Under the pieces are notes generated by a model, which had not been told where the DNA came from, searched no databases, and saw only the letters and a program-made list of their open reading frames with translations. A stretch of 39,591 nucleotides of DNA, from positions 1 through 39,591 of the forward strand of contig NZ_JAQKGV010000023.1 in NCBI RefSeq assembly GCF_028617075.1, given 5' to 3'. Numbering within the stretch: the first letter of the stretch is position 1; each line of letters opens with the position of its first letter. A program made the translations under genes and the position numbers. The DNA is from Rubrobacter calidifluminis. GTDB taxonomy: Bacteria > Actinomycetota > Rubrobacteria > Rubrobacterales > Rubrobacteraceae. Of the stretch, positions 18,101 through 26,716 are shown piece after piece.

Positions 18101-18451
18101 GAGGATGGGGTGGAGATGGCGGTGAGGATAGGCAAAAGGGGCTGGAAGCCTCTGCAGGTACTCTCTGGCGGGGAGAGGTCGCTGCTCGCGCTCGCGTTCC
18201 TCTTCAGCATCTTTCTGGGTGGGACCCGCGAGTCCGGGTGGTTCTGCATGCTCGACGAGGCGGAGGCTGCGCTCGACGACCTCAGCCTGGCCCGCTTCCT
18301 CTCTGTGGTAGACTCTTACCGCGCGAAGGGCCAGATACTTCTGGTCACCCACCAGAAGCGCACCATGGCCTCGGCCGACGTCCTCTACGGCGTATCCGTG
18401 GACGGAACCGGGGCCACCGCAGTTGTGTCCAAACGTCTAAAAGGAGAGTAG
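15164..18451 (+). CDS. smc: chromosome segregation/condensation ATPase SMC
   Basis: A 1095-residue SMC protein that dimerises, traps DNA and organises the chromosome with ScpA/ScpB. The N-terminal Walker A is GPNGSGKSNI near residues 32-41; long Arg/Glu-rich coiled coils run about 170-480 and 620-940, and a hinge lies near 480-610. The C-terminal head has the signature LSGGERSLLALAFLFSIF near 1003 and Walker B FCMLDEAEAALDD. It is somewhat shorter than the roughly 1150-1190 residues usual in bacteria, mostly in the coils. The start ATG 15164 is preceded only by a weak GCAGG. ftsY follows after 11 bases, so the two are co-transcribed. Confidence 0.93.
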   Translation: MLKDIYIKGFKTFVRPVRMPLERGVTAIIGPNGSGKSNITDAVLFALGEQSPSLLRASSMSDVIFSGSETLKPAAVAEVTLVFDNSSGEISLPYEEVSITRRISRDGRNVYRINGSSARLVDVRAVAGEAGVGRHSIVRQGAVGSIVTGGASAARDALEEAAGLGVYRRRRLAAERRLGQASDQLEKSRQMEAELASQLRRIEREAEAAREYRELEARYRSLSLAHLYRLASRDLERRRRELRRAEARVHELSKRESELRARRERLSEDLVTIEEELSRQDAIFGAIEGGQERLRRLSVRLERASVRLEGLGRGVSRPEAVLQKRLEEVAKVLDRARRSVEAFEAERARRLEAADRVGKELRAARERVEALSGEREKISLRLERLRARLEQMSDDASSGHVPDHLLERLERLPDDLRRTKDPTELQNRISGLQRRVSGHRRDLEDLLTAARERQGALAAIRGSAESTLRRLRAGREGAGTSIRLREVIRARPGFESAVDAALRELGDGVLADDLGAGLRLVTGPERVAVRLDASPVEEEDALPGLPLWECIEVTDPRYSEPIRRILCGIYVIENPSGIELSNGHVFVTPEGLRLTRASVARGGSGFFEREGRIRREEKRLSDLERGPAATLDEIRGGLARASDVLRAVSRACSELDTLCKRLLEARELLASRAERLAASERRSRERAREHRQRAGAFAREISTEEERLAAVARELHEAEKEASGAASARADARENLRVTEHELADGRRVLRSLERRHERLLHAVRRSSAAAPTPDAGALENLTRRSLEVCTSLSERLSEMKEALRRTREEAGERRRRLGRLQEDLASSAAKLAGEIAEARGERERLADELHRAERGAEAAREELHSEWGATLEEARRNAEDLGPDTEQERRELARRLKNFGDVNLLAISQQEQLRERHRFLVSQREDAEAAATDIKRIIQKIDREIERRFLSTFERVREIFEGMVPCMMSGGQGRLELSEDGVEMAVRIGKRGWKPLQVLSGGERSLLALAFLFSIFLGGTRESGWFCMLDEAEAALDDLSLARFLSVVDSYRAKGQILLVTHQKRTMASADVLYGVSVDGTGATAVVSKRLKGE

Positions 18452-18462
18452 AGTCCGGCGCT

Positions 18463-19590
18463 ATGGCCCGTTCCTGGCGCAACTTTTTCAGGAGGAAGAG
18501 AGAGCCCGAAGCCGAACCTCCCCAGATAGAGGCCCCGGAGGAGACGGAGGAGCGACAGGAGGAGGCGGCGGAGGCCGCTCCCCCTGCCCGTGAGGAGCCC
18601 GAAGCGGTGCGGGTGGAGGAGCCTGCGCCGCGTGAGCCGGAGGCGGCACGGGTAGAGGAAGAAGAAGCCCGCGAGGAGTCCGAAGCCGGGTGGTTTGGCC
18701 GCCTCAGGCAGGGGCTGCGGAAGAGCCGGGAGTCTGTCGTCGGGCAGCTGAACGCGGCGGTGGCCGAGTTCAGGGACGCCGAGGACGAGGAGTTCTGGGA
18801 GAGGGTCGAGGAGATCCTCATTGCCTCCGACGTCGGGGTGACGACCACGGCGAAGCTCGTCGGGGAGCTCGAGCAGGAGGCTCTCAGGCGCAACATCACG
18901 AGCGGGGAGGAGCTCCGGGAGCTTCTCGTGCAGAAGGCCGAGAGGATGCTCTCCGGGCCCGTCGAGCTCGACATATCGCACAAGCCCACGGTCATCCTGA
19001 TGGTCGGGGTCAACGGGACCGGGAAGACCACCACGATAGGCAAGCTGGTCAACTTCCTGCCGGGGAAGGTGATGCTCGCGGCCGGGGATACCTTCCGGGC
19101 CGCGGCGATAGAGCAGCTGCAGGAGTGGGGCAGGAGGACCGGGGCGCCGGTCATCGCCCGGCAGCGCGGCGCCGACGCGGCCTCCGTAGCGCACGAGGCC
19201 GTCGAGGCGGCGAAACGAGAGGGGATGGACGTTCTGATCGTGGACACCGCGGGGAGGCTGCACACAAAAATCAACCTCATGGCCGAGATGGAGAAGATAG
19301 GGCGGGTCATCGGCCGGCAGCTGCCCGGGGCCCCGCACGAGGTGCTGCTCACGGTGGATGCGACCACCGGGCAGAACGGTTTGAGGCAGGCCAAGATGTT
19401 CAAGGAGGCCATAGGGGTGAGCGGCATCGTGTTGACCAAGCTCGACGGAACGGCCAAGGGCGGCATCGCGCTGGCGATAGCCAACGAGATCGGGGTGCCG
19501 ATAAAGCTCGTCTCGGTGGGGGAGAAGGTTGAGGATCTGCACCCGTTCGATGCCCGGCAGTTCGCGGAAGCTTTGTTCGGGGAGCTCTAG
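18463..19590 (+). CDS. ftsY: signal recognition particle receptor FtsY
   Basis: A 375-residue SRP GTPase that docks Ffh-ribosome complexes at the membrane. Residues 1-75 are basic at the very start ([14 protein letters not shown]) and then strongly acidic (Glu-rich A domain, membrane association). The NG domain follows with G1 [14 protein letters not shown] near 182, [12 protein letters not shown]3 [13 protein letters not shown] near 260, and G4 [10 protein letters not shown] near 325. The ATG at 18463 sits 11 bases after smc with AAAGGAGAG upstream. The gene ends four bases before ffh, so both SRP GTPases are made from one message. Confidence 0.95.
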   Translation: MARSWRNFFRRKREPEAEPPQIEAPEETEERQEEAAEAAPPAREEPEAVRVEEPAPREPEAARVEEEEAREESEAGWFGRLRQGLRKSRESVVGQLNAAVAEFRDAEDEEFWERVEEILIASDVGVTTTAKLVGELEQEALRRNITSGEELRELLVQKAERMLSGPVELDISHKPTVILMVGVNGTGKTTTIGKLVNFLPGKVMLAAGDTFRAAAIEQLQEWGRRTGAPVIARQRGADAASVAHEAVEAAKREGMDVLIVDTAGRLHTKINLMAEMEKIGRVIGRQLPGAPHEVLLTVDATTGQNGLRQAKMFKEAIGVSGIVLTKLDGTAKGGIALAIANEIGVPIKLVSVGEKVEDLHPFDARQFAEALFGEL

Positions 19591-19593
19591 GAG

Positions 19594-20910
19594 ATGTTCG
19601 ACACTTTAAGCGACAGGCTGAACACCGCTCTCGAGGGCGTACGCAGCAGCGGAACCCTCACGGAGGATCAGGTAAAGAAGGTCACGCGCGAGATACGCCT
19701 CGCGCTGCTCGAGGCCGACGTCAACTACAACGTCGTCAAGGAGTTCGTCTCCAACGTGCGCGAGCGGGCGACCGGGGCGGAGGTCTCGAAGGCGCTCTCA
19801 CCGGGCCAGCAGGTCGTGAAGATCGTCAACGAGGAGCTCGCGAACCTGATGGGCGGGACGGCGAGCAAGCTCACCTTCGCCTCCCGGCCGCCGACGGTCG
19901 TGATGCTCGCGGGCCTCAACGGGCACGGGAAGACGACCGCCGCCGGCAAGCTCGCGCTCTTCGTCAGGAAGATGGGCAAGCACCCCTACCTCATCGCCTG
20001 CGACACCTACCGTCCGGCCGCCATAGACCAGCTCGAGCAGATAGGGCGCGAGCTGAGGGTCCCGGTCTACAGCGAGGGTACCGAGCCCGCGCCCGAAGAC
20101 ATCGCCGAGCGCGGCATCAGGCGTGCCAGGGACGAGGGGTACGACTTCGTCATCGTGGATACCGCGGGGCGGCAGGTCGTCGACGAGCAGATGATGGAGG
20201 AACTGCGGCGGGTGCGCGAGCGGATAAAGCCGCACTCGGTCCTGCTCGTGCTCGACGTCGTCACCGGGCAGAACGCCGTGGAGGTCGCACAGGCCTTCCA
20301 GGAGTACGCGGACTTCGACGGCATGATCCTCACCAAGCTCGACGGCGATGCCCGCGGGGGGGCCGCGCTCTCGGTCGTCTCGGTCACCGGGCGGCCGATA
20401 AAGTTCGCCTCCGAGGGCGAGAAGATGAGCGAGTTCGACTACTTCTACCCCGACAGGATGGCCGGACGCATCCTCGGGATGGGGGACGTCCTGACGCTCA
20501 TAGAGAAGGCCGAGGCCCAGATGGACCGCGAGCAGGCCGAGGAGCAGGGCAGGAAGCTCATGAGCGGGAAGTTTACCTTCGAGGATTTCCTCAAGCAGAT
20601 GCAGATGATAAAGAGGATGGGGCCGCTCTCGGGGCTGCTCGGCATGATTCCCGGCCTCGGCCGGCAGCTGAAGGACGTCGAGATAGACGACCGGGTGATG
20701 GGGAGGGTCGAGGCCATGATAACCTCGATGACCCCGCAGGAGCGGCGCAACCCCAAGCTGTTGCACAACCCGAGCCGGGTGCGCAGGATCGCCCGCGGCT
20801 CGGGGACGAGCCCGCAGGAGGTGCAGAAGCTCGTCAAGCAGTTCGGCGAGATGCAGAAGATGATGCGGCAGATGGGCAAGGGGAGAGGTTTCCCGAAAGT
20901 TCCGTTTTGA
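19594..20910 (+). CDS. ffh: signal recognition particle protein Ffh
   Basis: A 438-residue SRP54 homologue that binds signal sequences and 4.5S/6S RNA. NG domain: G1 [14 protein letters not shown] near 106, [16 protein letters not shown]3 [16 protein letters not shown] near 188, G4 [13 protein letters not shown] near 246. The Met-rich M domain runs from about 295 to the end ([26 protein letters not shown]). The G1 loop differs from the common GLQGAGKTT and G3 has Gln in place of the usual Leu; both stay within the P-loop pattern. It lies four bases from ftsY and 23 bases from rpsP. Confidence 0.95.
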   Translation: MFDTLSDRLNTALEGVRSSGTLTEDQVKKVTREIRLALLEADVNYNVVKEFVSNVRERATGAEVSKALSPGQQVVKIVNEELANLMGGTASKLTFASRPPTVVMLAGLNGHGKTTAAGKLALFVRKMGKHPYLIACDTYRPAAIDQLEQIGRELRVPVYSEGTEPAPEDIAERGIRRARDEGYDFVIVDTAGRQVVDEQMMEELRRVRERIKPHSVLLVLDVVTGQNAVEVAQAFQEYADFDGMILTKLDGDARGGAALSVVSVTGRPIKFASEGEKMSEFDYFYPDRMAGRILGMGDVLTLIEKAEAQMDREQAEEQGRKLMSGKFTFEDFLKQMQMIKRMGPLSGLLGMIPGLGRQLKDVEIDDRVMGRVEAMITSMTPQERRNPKLLHNPSRVRRIARGSGTSPQEVQKLVKQFGEMQKMMRQMGKGRGFPKVPF

Positions 20911-20933
20911 GAGAAGAGAAGGAAGGTGATGAC

Positions 20934-21176
20934 ATGGCGGTGAAGATAAGGCTTGCCAGGTTCGGGTCCAACAGGAACCCGTTCTACCGGGTCGTCGTGG
21001 CCGATTCGCGCAGCCCCCGGGACGGCCGGTTCATAGAGCGGATCGGCACCTACAACCCGCGCACCAACCCCTCGGACATACAGATAGACACCGAGAAGGC
21101 GCGGGAGTGGCTCGCCAAGGGCGCCCAGCCCACCGACCAGGTGCGCAAGCTGCTCGAGATCTCCGGGGTCCTCTAG
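20934..21176 (+). CDS. rpsP: 30S ribosomal protein bS16
   Basis: An 80-residue small-subunit protein starting [26 protein letters not shown] (first 20 diagnostic for bS16), then the conserved [12 protein letters not shown]. The ATG at 20934 follows GGAAGGTGATGAC and is preferred over an in-frame ATG at 20907 that overlaps ffh. The run rpsP-KH protein-rimM-trmD-rplS is the standard bacterial order. Confidence 0.95.
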   Translation: MAVKIRLARFGSNRNPFYRVVVADSRSPRDGRFIERIGTYNPRTNPSDIQIDTEKAREWLAKGAQPTDQVRKLLEISGVL

Positions 21177-21185
21177 GAGGGAGGC

Positions 21186-21425
21186 ATGCGGCAGTTCGAG
21201 GATCTGCTGCGGTTTCTGGTCGAGGGGCTCGTCGACGATCCGCGGAGCATCGAGATCTCCGGCGAGGAGCGGGGGAGCCGGGTCAGCCTCACGCTGCGGG
21301 TCGCGAGCGAGGACATGGGCAAGGTCATCGGCAAGGGCGGCCGGACGATAAACGCGATCCGCAAGGTCATGAAGGCCGCCTCCGTGAAGGCCGAGCGCCG
21401 GGTGACGGTGGAGGTTCTGGACTAG
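21186..21425 (+). CDS. khpA: KH-domain RNA-binding protein KhpA
   Basis: A 79-residue single KH-domain protein with the GKVIGKGGRTINAIRKVM loop. KhpA binds RNA, usually with KhpB/Jag, and affects division and cell size in Firmicutes. A GGAGG lies 5 bases before ATG 21186. It is nine bases after rpsP and directly ahead of rimM, its usual position. Confidence 0.92.
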   Translation: MRQFEDLLRFLVEGLVDDPRSIEISGEERGSRVSLTLRVASEDMGKVIGKGGRTINAIRKVMKAASVKAERRVTVEVLD

Positions 21426-21430
21426 GAACC

Positions 21431-21928
21431 TTGCACCGGGAGCCCTCTGACCCGGTCACCATCGGCAGGATCCTGGCCCCGCACGGTGTGCGGGGTACCG
21501 TGCGCGTCAGAGCCTTCGGCTCGGGACGGCACCTGCGCGAGGGGGTCGAGCCATTCGTGGCGGAGAGGAGGCGCAGGATCCTGCGCAGCCGATCCACCCC
21601 GAAAGGATTCCTCGTGGACCTCGACGGCATAGAGAGCCGCGAGGAGGCTCTGGAGCTGCGCGGACAGGAGATGTTGCTCGACCGCACAGAGCTGGACGAT
21701 CCCGACGAGGAGGAATACTACGTGGGAGACCTCATCGGACTCGAGGTCGTCTCCGGATCCGGGGAGACCATCGGGAGGGTCACGGAGACCTTCGAGACCC
21801 CGGCGCACGAGGTGCTCGTCGTGCGCGGCCGGGGTGGTGAGTCTTACCTTCCCTTCACCCGGGAACACGTGCCCGAGGTGGACCTGGAGCGGGGCAGGAT
21901 CCTCGCCCGGCCACCGGAAGAGGCGTAA
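21431..21928 (+). CDS. rimM: 16S rRNA processing protein RimM
   Basis: A 165-residue 30S maturation factor that assists assembly of the S19-containing head domain. The N-terminal RimM domain begins VTIGRILAPHGVRGTVRVRA, and the C-terminal PRC-barrel has EYYVGDLIGLEVV and TPAHEVLVVRG. No ATG or GTG fits; the TTG at 21431 (LHREPSDPVTIGRI, read with Met first) is preceded by AGGAA and gives the expected N-terminus. It is five bases after khpA. Confidence 0.9.
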   Translation: MHREPSDPVTIGRILAPHGVRGTVRVRAFGSGRHLREGVEPFVAERRRRILRSRSTPKGFLVDLDGIESREEALELRGQEMLLDRTELDDPDEEEYYVGDLIGLEVVSGSGETIGRVTETFETPAHEVLVVRGRGGESYLPFTREHVPEVDLERGRILARPPEEA

Positions 21929-21932
21929 CGTT

Positions 21933-22664
21933 ATGCGGAGCATCGACGTTTTCTGCGTGTTTCCCCGTGCCGTCGAGGCGGCCGTACGGGTCGGGGTCGT
22001 CGGGAGGGCGATAGAGCGTGGGCTGGTGGATTTCAGGGCCTTCGACCTGCGGGACTTCTCCGCCGACGGCAGGATAGACGACATGCCGTTCGGGGGAGGG
22101 CCTGGGATGATTGTCCGGGTGGATATCGTGGCGCGGGCGCTCGAGGAGGTCTACGGCGTGCCGGCGAGAGAGCTCAAGGAGGAACGCCGGGTCGTCGTGA
22201 CCGAGGCATGGGGGCGCAGGATCACCCAGAGCTACATCAGCGAGGTCAGCTCCGATCGGCGTGATCTCACGATCGTCTGCGGCCGTTACGGAGGAATCGA
22301 CGAGCGGGTGAGCCAGGTCATCGCAGATGAGGTGATCTCCCTCGGTGAGTTCGTCCTCTCGGGGGGGGAGATAGTCGCGGCCGCGCTCTCTGATGCGGTG
22401 ATAAGGCGGATGGAGGGGGTGCTGGGGAACTCCGAGAGCCTCGTCGGTGAGTCCTTCTCTTCCGGAGAGGACGTGATGGGCCCGCCGCAGTACACCCGGC
22501 CCGCCGAGTGGGATGGAGAGAGGGTCCCCGCCGTGCTATTATCCGGAGATCACGAGAAGATCCGCGCCTGGCGCGAGCGGGAGGCGCGCCTCAGGGCTGC
22601 CGGATGCTTACCCGATCCCCAGCCGGGGGCCTGTCGAGAGTCTGCGAAAGGAGAGAGCCTATGA
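21933..22664 (+). CDS. trmD: tRNA (guanine-37-N1) methyltransferase TrmD
   Basis: A 243-residue SPOUT methyltransferase that adds m1G37 next to the anticodon using S-adenosylmethionine. Marks are [11 protein letters not shown], the knotted SAM site [11 protein letters not shown] and [12 protein letters not shown], and the C-terminal [24 protein letters not shown]. The start ATG 21933 gives [11 protein letters not shown] as in the family. The stop overlaps the rplS start (ATGA), indicating translational coupling. Confidence 0.95.
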   Translation: MRSIDVFCVFPRAVEAAVRVGVVGRAIERGLVDFRAFDLRDFSADGRIDDMPFGGGPGMIVRVDIVARALEEVYGVPARELKEERRVVVTEAWGRRITQSYISEVSSDRRDLTIVCGRYGGIDERVSQVIADEVISLGEFVLSGGEIVAAALSDAVIRRMEGVLGNSESLVGESFSSGEDVMGPPQYTRPAEWDGERVPAVLLSGDHEKIRAWREREARLRAAGCLPDPQPGACRESAKGESL

Positions 22665-22984
22665 TCACGAGCGAGAACATCGAGCCGCGCACCGACTTCA
22701 AGCCCGGCGACACCATTCGTGTTCACTACCGGGTCGTCGAGGGCAACCGTGAACGTACGCAGGTCTTCGAGGGGTTGTGTCTCGCGCGCAAGGGAGGCGG
22801 GATAAACGAGACCTTTCTCGTCAGGAAGACGTCTTTCGGGGTGGCGGTGGAGAGGATCTTCCCTCTGCATTCGCCCCGGATCTCCAGGATAGAGGTCGTG
22901 ACCCGCGGGGATGTGCGCCGGGCCAAACTCTACTACATACGCGAGAAGGTCGGTAAGAAGGCCCGGGTAAAACGCGCCCGGTAA
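22661..22984 (+). CDS. rplS: 50S ribosomal protein bL19
   Basis: A 107-residue large-subunit protein at the 30S-50S interface. Marks are [42 protein letters not shown] and the basic end [20 protein letters not shown] (20 residues). The ATG at 22661 follows AAAGGAGAGAG and overlaps the trmD stop. No signal peptidase gene follows, unlike many actinobacteria; rnhB comes next after 18 bases. Confidence 0.95.
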   Translation: MITSENIEPRTDFKPGDTIRVHYRVVEGNRERTQVFEGLCLARKGGGINETFLVRKTSFGVAVERIFPLHSPRISRIEVVTRGDVRRAKLYYIREKVGKKARVKRAR

Positions 22985-23002
22985 GGGAGACCGGCCCCAC
23001 AC

Positions 23003-23611
23003 GTGTCCCGGGTCGATCCGCCAGCCCTCTACGCATTCGACGCGGCCTGGACCTGCGGTCGTCGCGCGCCGCTGGCCGGGACCGACGAGGCGGGGCGTGG
23101 GGCACTCGCCGGGCCGCTGGTCGCCGCGGCGGTGGTTCTGGGAAGGGGCGCTGTCGAGAGCCTCGCTGACTCCAAGGCGCTCCGCCCGGAACGGCGTGAG
23201 CTCGTCTACCGCGGGATACTCGATCGGGCCGAGTCGCTCTCGGTGGTCTCTGTGCCCGCCTGGTGGATCGACCGCCAGGGGATCGGGACGGCCAACTGCG
23301 TGGCTCTCGAACGCGCCATCTCTCTTCTCGAGGAGAACGCCGGGTGCTACCTCGCCGACGGGAGCCTCCGCCTCGGCAGAGGCATAGAGAGCCTGCCCGG
23401 GGCGGACGCGTGCAGCGCCGTGGTGGCGGCCGCGAGCGTGGTGGCCAAGGTTCTGAGGGATGCGGCGATGTCCCGGCTCGCCGCCGAGTATCCTGGTTAC
23501 GGATTCGAACGCAACCGGGGGTACGGCACCCGCGATCACCGCCTGGCGCTCGCGGAGCTTGGGCCCTGCAGGGTGCACAGGTTGAGCTACGCCGGGGTGA
23601 GGAGCGGATAG
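23003..23611 (+). CDS. rnhB: ribonuclease HII
   Basis: A 202-residue enzyme that nicks RNA-DNA hybrids and removes misincorporated ribonucleotides. The catalytic motif GTDEAGRGALAGPLVAAAV is at about 26-44; LADSKAL, the acidic residue in LADGSL, and SVVAKVLRDAAM also match. The start is GTG 23003. The C-terminus GYGTRDHRLAL matches the family. Its end overlaps nothing, and the yraN-like gene begins 29 bases on. Confidence 0.92.
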   Translation: MSRVDPPALYAFDAAWTCGRRAPLAGTDEAGRGALAGPLVAAAVVLGRGAVESLADSKALRPERRELVYRGILDRAESLSVVSVPAWWIDRQGIGTANCVALERAISLLEENAGCYLADGSLRLGRGIESLPGADACSAVVAAASVVAKVLRDAAMSRLAAEYPGYGFERNRGYGTRDHRLALAELGPCRVHRLSYAGVRSG

Positions 23612-23640
23612 GGGCGGACGGCAGGCAGCAAGCCGGGCGG

Positions 23641-23970
23641 ATGGGGGAGACGCTCGCGCTCCGGTACCTCGTGCGGGAAGGATACGTGCCTCTCGCCCGC
23701 AACTACAGAACGCCTCGGGGTGAGATAGACCTGATCGTTCGCCGGGGTGCTACCCTGGTCTTCGTCGAAGTCAAGCTGCGCCGGGGAATGGGTTTCGGAG
23801 AGCCTCTCGAGGCCATCACCCCCCGTAAGCAGTCCCGGATACGTGCAGCTGCAGAGCAGTTCCTGGCCGGACTCCCGGAGGGCAGCTTCGAGGAAGTGCG
23901 CTTCGACGCCATCGGCGTGACGTTCGAGGGTGGTAGACCCAGGGTAACCCACCTGGAGGATGCCTTCTAA
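23641..23970 (+). CDS. UPF0102 / YraN-family endonuclease-like protein
   Basis: A 109-residue protein of the YraN family, with the nuclease-fold core GEIDLIVRRGATLVFVEVKLR that resembles the Holliday-junction resolvase fold (Asp and Glu-x-Lys). The ATG at 23641 gives the expected MGETLALRYL beginning. The molecular role is unsettled for this family; it is regularly found beside rnhB and comM, as here. No Shine-Dalgarno is strong, so translation may be coupled to rnhB. Confidence 0.85.
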   Translation: MGETLALRYLVREGYVPLARNYRTPRGEIDLIVRRGATLVFVEVKLRRGMGFGEPLEAITPRKQSRIRAAAEQFLAGLPEGSFEEVRFDAIGVTFEGGRPRVTHLEDAF

Positions 23971-23979
23971 GCCCCAGGT

Positions 23980-24009
23980 TTGCATACAACACGACATGAA
24001 TGGTATAAT
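23980..24009 (+). promoter_or_regulatory. sigma70-type promoter for comM-dprA
   Basis: TTGCAT (23980-23985), 18-base spacer, and a perfect TATAAT (24004-24009) in the 80-base gap between yraN and comM. This is the clearest consensus promoter in the window. Confidence 0.7.
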
Positions 24010-24050
24010 CCCGTCCGCTTCGGCTGATCCTCGCGTGGGGGTAGTTTGAG

Positions 24051-25562
24051 ATGGCTGTATGCCGGGCTCGGAGCCTGGCCCTGGTAGGTGTAGAGGCGGT
24101 GCCCGTAGAGGTCGAGGTAGACATAAGTGCTGGCCTGCCGGGGTTTTCGATAGTTGGGTTGCCGGATGCGGCGGTTCAGGAAGCACGGGAGCGCGTGCGG
24201 GTTGCGATCTCCAACGCCGGGTACAGGTTTCCCCCTCGAAAAGTCGTGGTTAACCTCGCGCCGGCCAACCTCCGCAAAGAGGGGCCGACATTCGACCTTC
24301 CGATAGCGCTTGCAATCCTTGGTGCTTCTGGTGTGTTGGATGGGCAATCTCTGGAGGGATGTGCTGCGGCCGGTGAGTTGTCGCTCGACGGCGGCGTGCG
24401 TGGGATAAGGGGAGCGCTCTCGATGGCGGAGAGGGTCTTCGCCGAGGGTATTCCAAGGCTGCTCCTTCCGGCCCGCAACGCTGCCGAGGCTGCGTGCATG
24501 GGCGGTGTGGAAGTGCTGGGGGTCGGGAGCCTGCGGGAGGCTGTGGGTTTTCTGGAAGGATCAACGAGTATAGAACCCGCGGTCCCCGGGCGCGGGGGCG
24601 AGGCAGGATGGGGGGACACGGAGGAGGATTTCGCCGACGTCGCTGGGCAGGAGTTCGCCAAGCGGGCTCTCGAGGTGGCGGCCGCCGGTGGACACAACGT
24701 CCTGATGTGCGGCCCACCGGGTTCCGGGAAGACGATGCTCGCCCGACGGCTTCCGGGGATACTCCCCCCGATGACCCTGCAGGAGAGCATAGAGGTGACG
24801 AAGGTCTACAGCGCCGCTGGTCAGACGGATGGTGGACTTCTCAGGGTCAGGCCGTTCCGCGCCCCGCACCACACGATATCTACCTTGGGACTCGCTGGAG
24901 GGGGAAGCAACCCGCGTCCCGGGGAGGTCTCGCTGGCGCACCACGGCGTTTTGTTTCTGGACGAGCTTCCGGAGTTCTCGCGCAGGACGCTCGAGGTCTT
25001 GAGGCAGCCGCTCGAGGACGGGGAGGTGACAATATCCCGGGTGGCGGGGACGCTCAGCTACCCGGCCCGCGTGACGCTCGTCTGCTCGATGAACCCATGT
25101 CCGTGCGGGTACGCTGGGGATTCTCGCCATGAGTGCCGCTGTACACCGGGACAGATAGAGCGCTACAGGAGCCGGCTTTCAGGGCCGCTACTTGACAGAA
25201 TCGACCTGTTTGTCAACGTGCCTCGTCTCAAGAGGGAGGAGCTGCGCGGGCCGGTGTTGGCGGAGGGGTCCGGGCGGATCAGAGAGAGGGTGGTCGCCGC
25301 CCGGGAGAAGCAGATCGAACGCCAGAGGGTACCGAATTCGGCCCTCGGCGGCCGCAGGCTGCGCGAGGTGTGCCGGCTGGACGAACCTGCGGAGTCGCTC
25401 TTCGCTGCAGCGATCGAACGCCTCGGGCTCTCCGGGAGGGCACACGACAGGATCCTGCGCGTGGCGCGCACTGTTGCGGATCTTGCCGGTGAGGACTGGA
25501 TCTCCGCCGACCACATAGCGGAGACGCTCAACTACAGGAGGATGGAACTTGCCGGGGGTTGA
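24051..25562 (+). CDS. comM: ComM/YifB-family AAA+ ATPase (Mg-chelatase-like)
   Basis: A 503-residue protein. The N-terminal ChlI-like domain (GLPGFSIVGLPDAAVQEARE at about 27-46) is followed by an AAA+ module with Walker A GPPGSGKTMLARRLPG near 221, Walker B LFLDELPEF near 302 and NPCPCGY near 347, then a C-terminal helical domain. ComM is a helicase that extends branch migration during natural transformation in some bacteria. Position before dprA supports a DNA-uptake or recombination role. ATG 24051 is preceded by GGGGGTAG. The dprA Shine-Dalgarno lies inside its last codons. Confidence 0.9.
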   Translation: MAVCRARSLALVGVEAVPVEVEVDISAGLPGFSIVGLPDAAVQEARERVRVAISNAGYRFPPRKVVVNLAPANLRKEGPTFDLPIALAILGASGVLDGQSLEGCAAAGELSLDGGVRGIRGALSMAERVFAEGIPRLLLPARNAAEAACMGGVEVLGVGSLREAVGFLEGSTSIEPAVPGRGGEAGWGDTEEDFADVAGQEFAKRALEVAAAGGHNVLMCGPPGSGKTMLARRLPGILPPMTLQESIEVTKVYSAAGQTDGGLLRVRPFRAPHHTISTLGLAGGGSNPRPGEVSLAHHGVLFLDELPEFSRRTLEVLRQPLEDGEVTISRVAGTLSYPARVTLVCSMNPCPCGYAGDSRHECRCTPGQIERYRSRLSGPLLDRIDLFVNVPRLKREELRGPVLAEGSGRIRERVVAAREKQIERQRVPNSALGGRRLREVCRLDEPAESLFAAAIERLGLSGRAHDRILRVARTVADLAGEDWISADHIAETLNYRRMELAGG

Positions 25563-26658
25563 GGGGAGGGATGCCTGCCTGCTGCTCTCGCTGGTACAGG
25601 CGCGGGTGGGAGCGAGCATCTTGCGTGCTCTCGGAGAGAGGGAGCCGGAAGTCGTTCTCGAGGAGCGGCCGGAGCGATTGCGTGAGATGTTCGGTTTGAG
25701 CGAGAAGGCTGTCCGTGTCCTTGAGGAGATCCGGCACACCTTCGACGCGGAAAGCGTCGTGGCGGCCCTCGCGGAAAGGGGTGCCAGCGTGGTGACGCTC
25801 GCCGATGAGGGCTATCCGGAGCGGTTGCGCCAGGTTCCGGACCCCCCTCCGGCTCTCTTCCTCTCGGGCGGGGCGATCCCGGATGGGCCGGCGGTGGCGC
25901 TCGTAGGCTCCCGCAAGGCCTCGGCCGGTGCTCTTGAGGCAGCCAGGGAGCTCGGTAGGGCCCTCGCCGGGCGGGGTGTGAACGTCATCAGCGGGCTCGC
26001 TTTGGGTGTGGACGCTGCGGCCCACGAGGGTGCTCTGGAGGCGGGGAACACCGTGGGCGTGCTCGGGTGCGGAATCGACGTGGTCTACCCGCGTCAGAAC
26101 CGGGATCTCTACGAAAGGGTCAGGCGGCAGGGAACCATCCTCTCCGAGTACTATCTCGGAGAGGCTCCGCTCGCCTGGAGGTTCCCGGCGCGCAACAGGA
26201 TCATCGCGGGGCTCGCTGATGTTGTGGTGGTGGTCGAGGCTTCCCAGAGGAGCGGGGCGCTCATAACCGCCAGGCACGCTCTGGATGCGGGGAGGGAGGT
26301 CTGGGCGGTTCCCGGACCCATAGGAGTACCGGAGTGCCGGGGATCGAATCGCCTGATCTCAGAGGGGGCCTCCCCGCTTTGGGATGTGGGGGAGTTCGTT
26401 GAGGCCGTCGCGCCCCCCTCGGAGGAGGAATTCATGGGACGCGAGTCCCTCGCTGAGAACCTGTGGGACGTGCTGCCCCACAGGGAAGCGGCGGTCCTTG
26501 CCGGCATCGGGTTTACACCGTGCAGCGTTGATCAGATCTCCCGCCGGAGTGGGGTCGATGTGCGGGAGGTGCTGCGCGTGTTGCCGGTGCTCGAACTCAA
26601 GGGATATGTACGTCGTGATGTTGGCGGGATGCTCTCGCGTACGGGGCCCGTGGGATGA
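25549..26658 (+). CDS. dprA: DNA processing protein DprA
   Basis: A 369-residue protein that binds incoming single-stranded DNA and loads RecA. The N-terminal helix-hairpin-helix region (to about residue 60) precedes the Rossmann core with VALVGSRKASAGALE, VNVISGLALGVDAAAHEGAL, GCGIDVVYPRQNRDLY and FPARNRIIAGLAD; a C-terminal winged helix (about 305-365) ends the protein. The TTG at 25549 overlaps comM by 14 bases and follows AGGAGG by 8, which decides the start. Confidence 0.92.
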   Translation: MPGVEGRDACLLLSLVQARVGASILRALGEREPEVVLEERPERLREMFGLSEKAVRVLEEIRHTFDAESVVAALAERGASVVTLADEGYPERLRQVPDPPPALFLSGGAIPDGPAVALVGSRKASAGALEAARELGRALAGRGVNVISGLALGVDAAAHEGALEAGNTVGVLGCGIDVVYPRQNRDLYERVRRQGTILSEYYLGEAPLAWRFPARNRIIAGLADVVVVVEASQRSGALITARHALDAGREVWAVPGPIGVPECRGSNRLISEGASPLWDVGEFVEAVAPPSEEEFMGRESLAENLWDVLPHREAAVLAGIGFTPCSVDQISRRSGVDVREVLRVLPVLELKGYVRRDVGGMLSRTGPVG

Positions 26659-26716
26659 GGTCGTACTCTTATCTCAGAACCATGGTCCGGTCGGTTGCTG
26701 GTTGGAGGGGGGTTTT

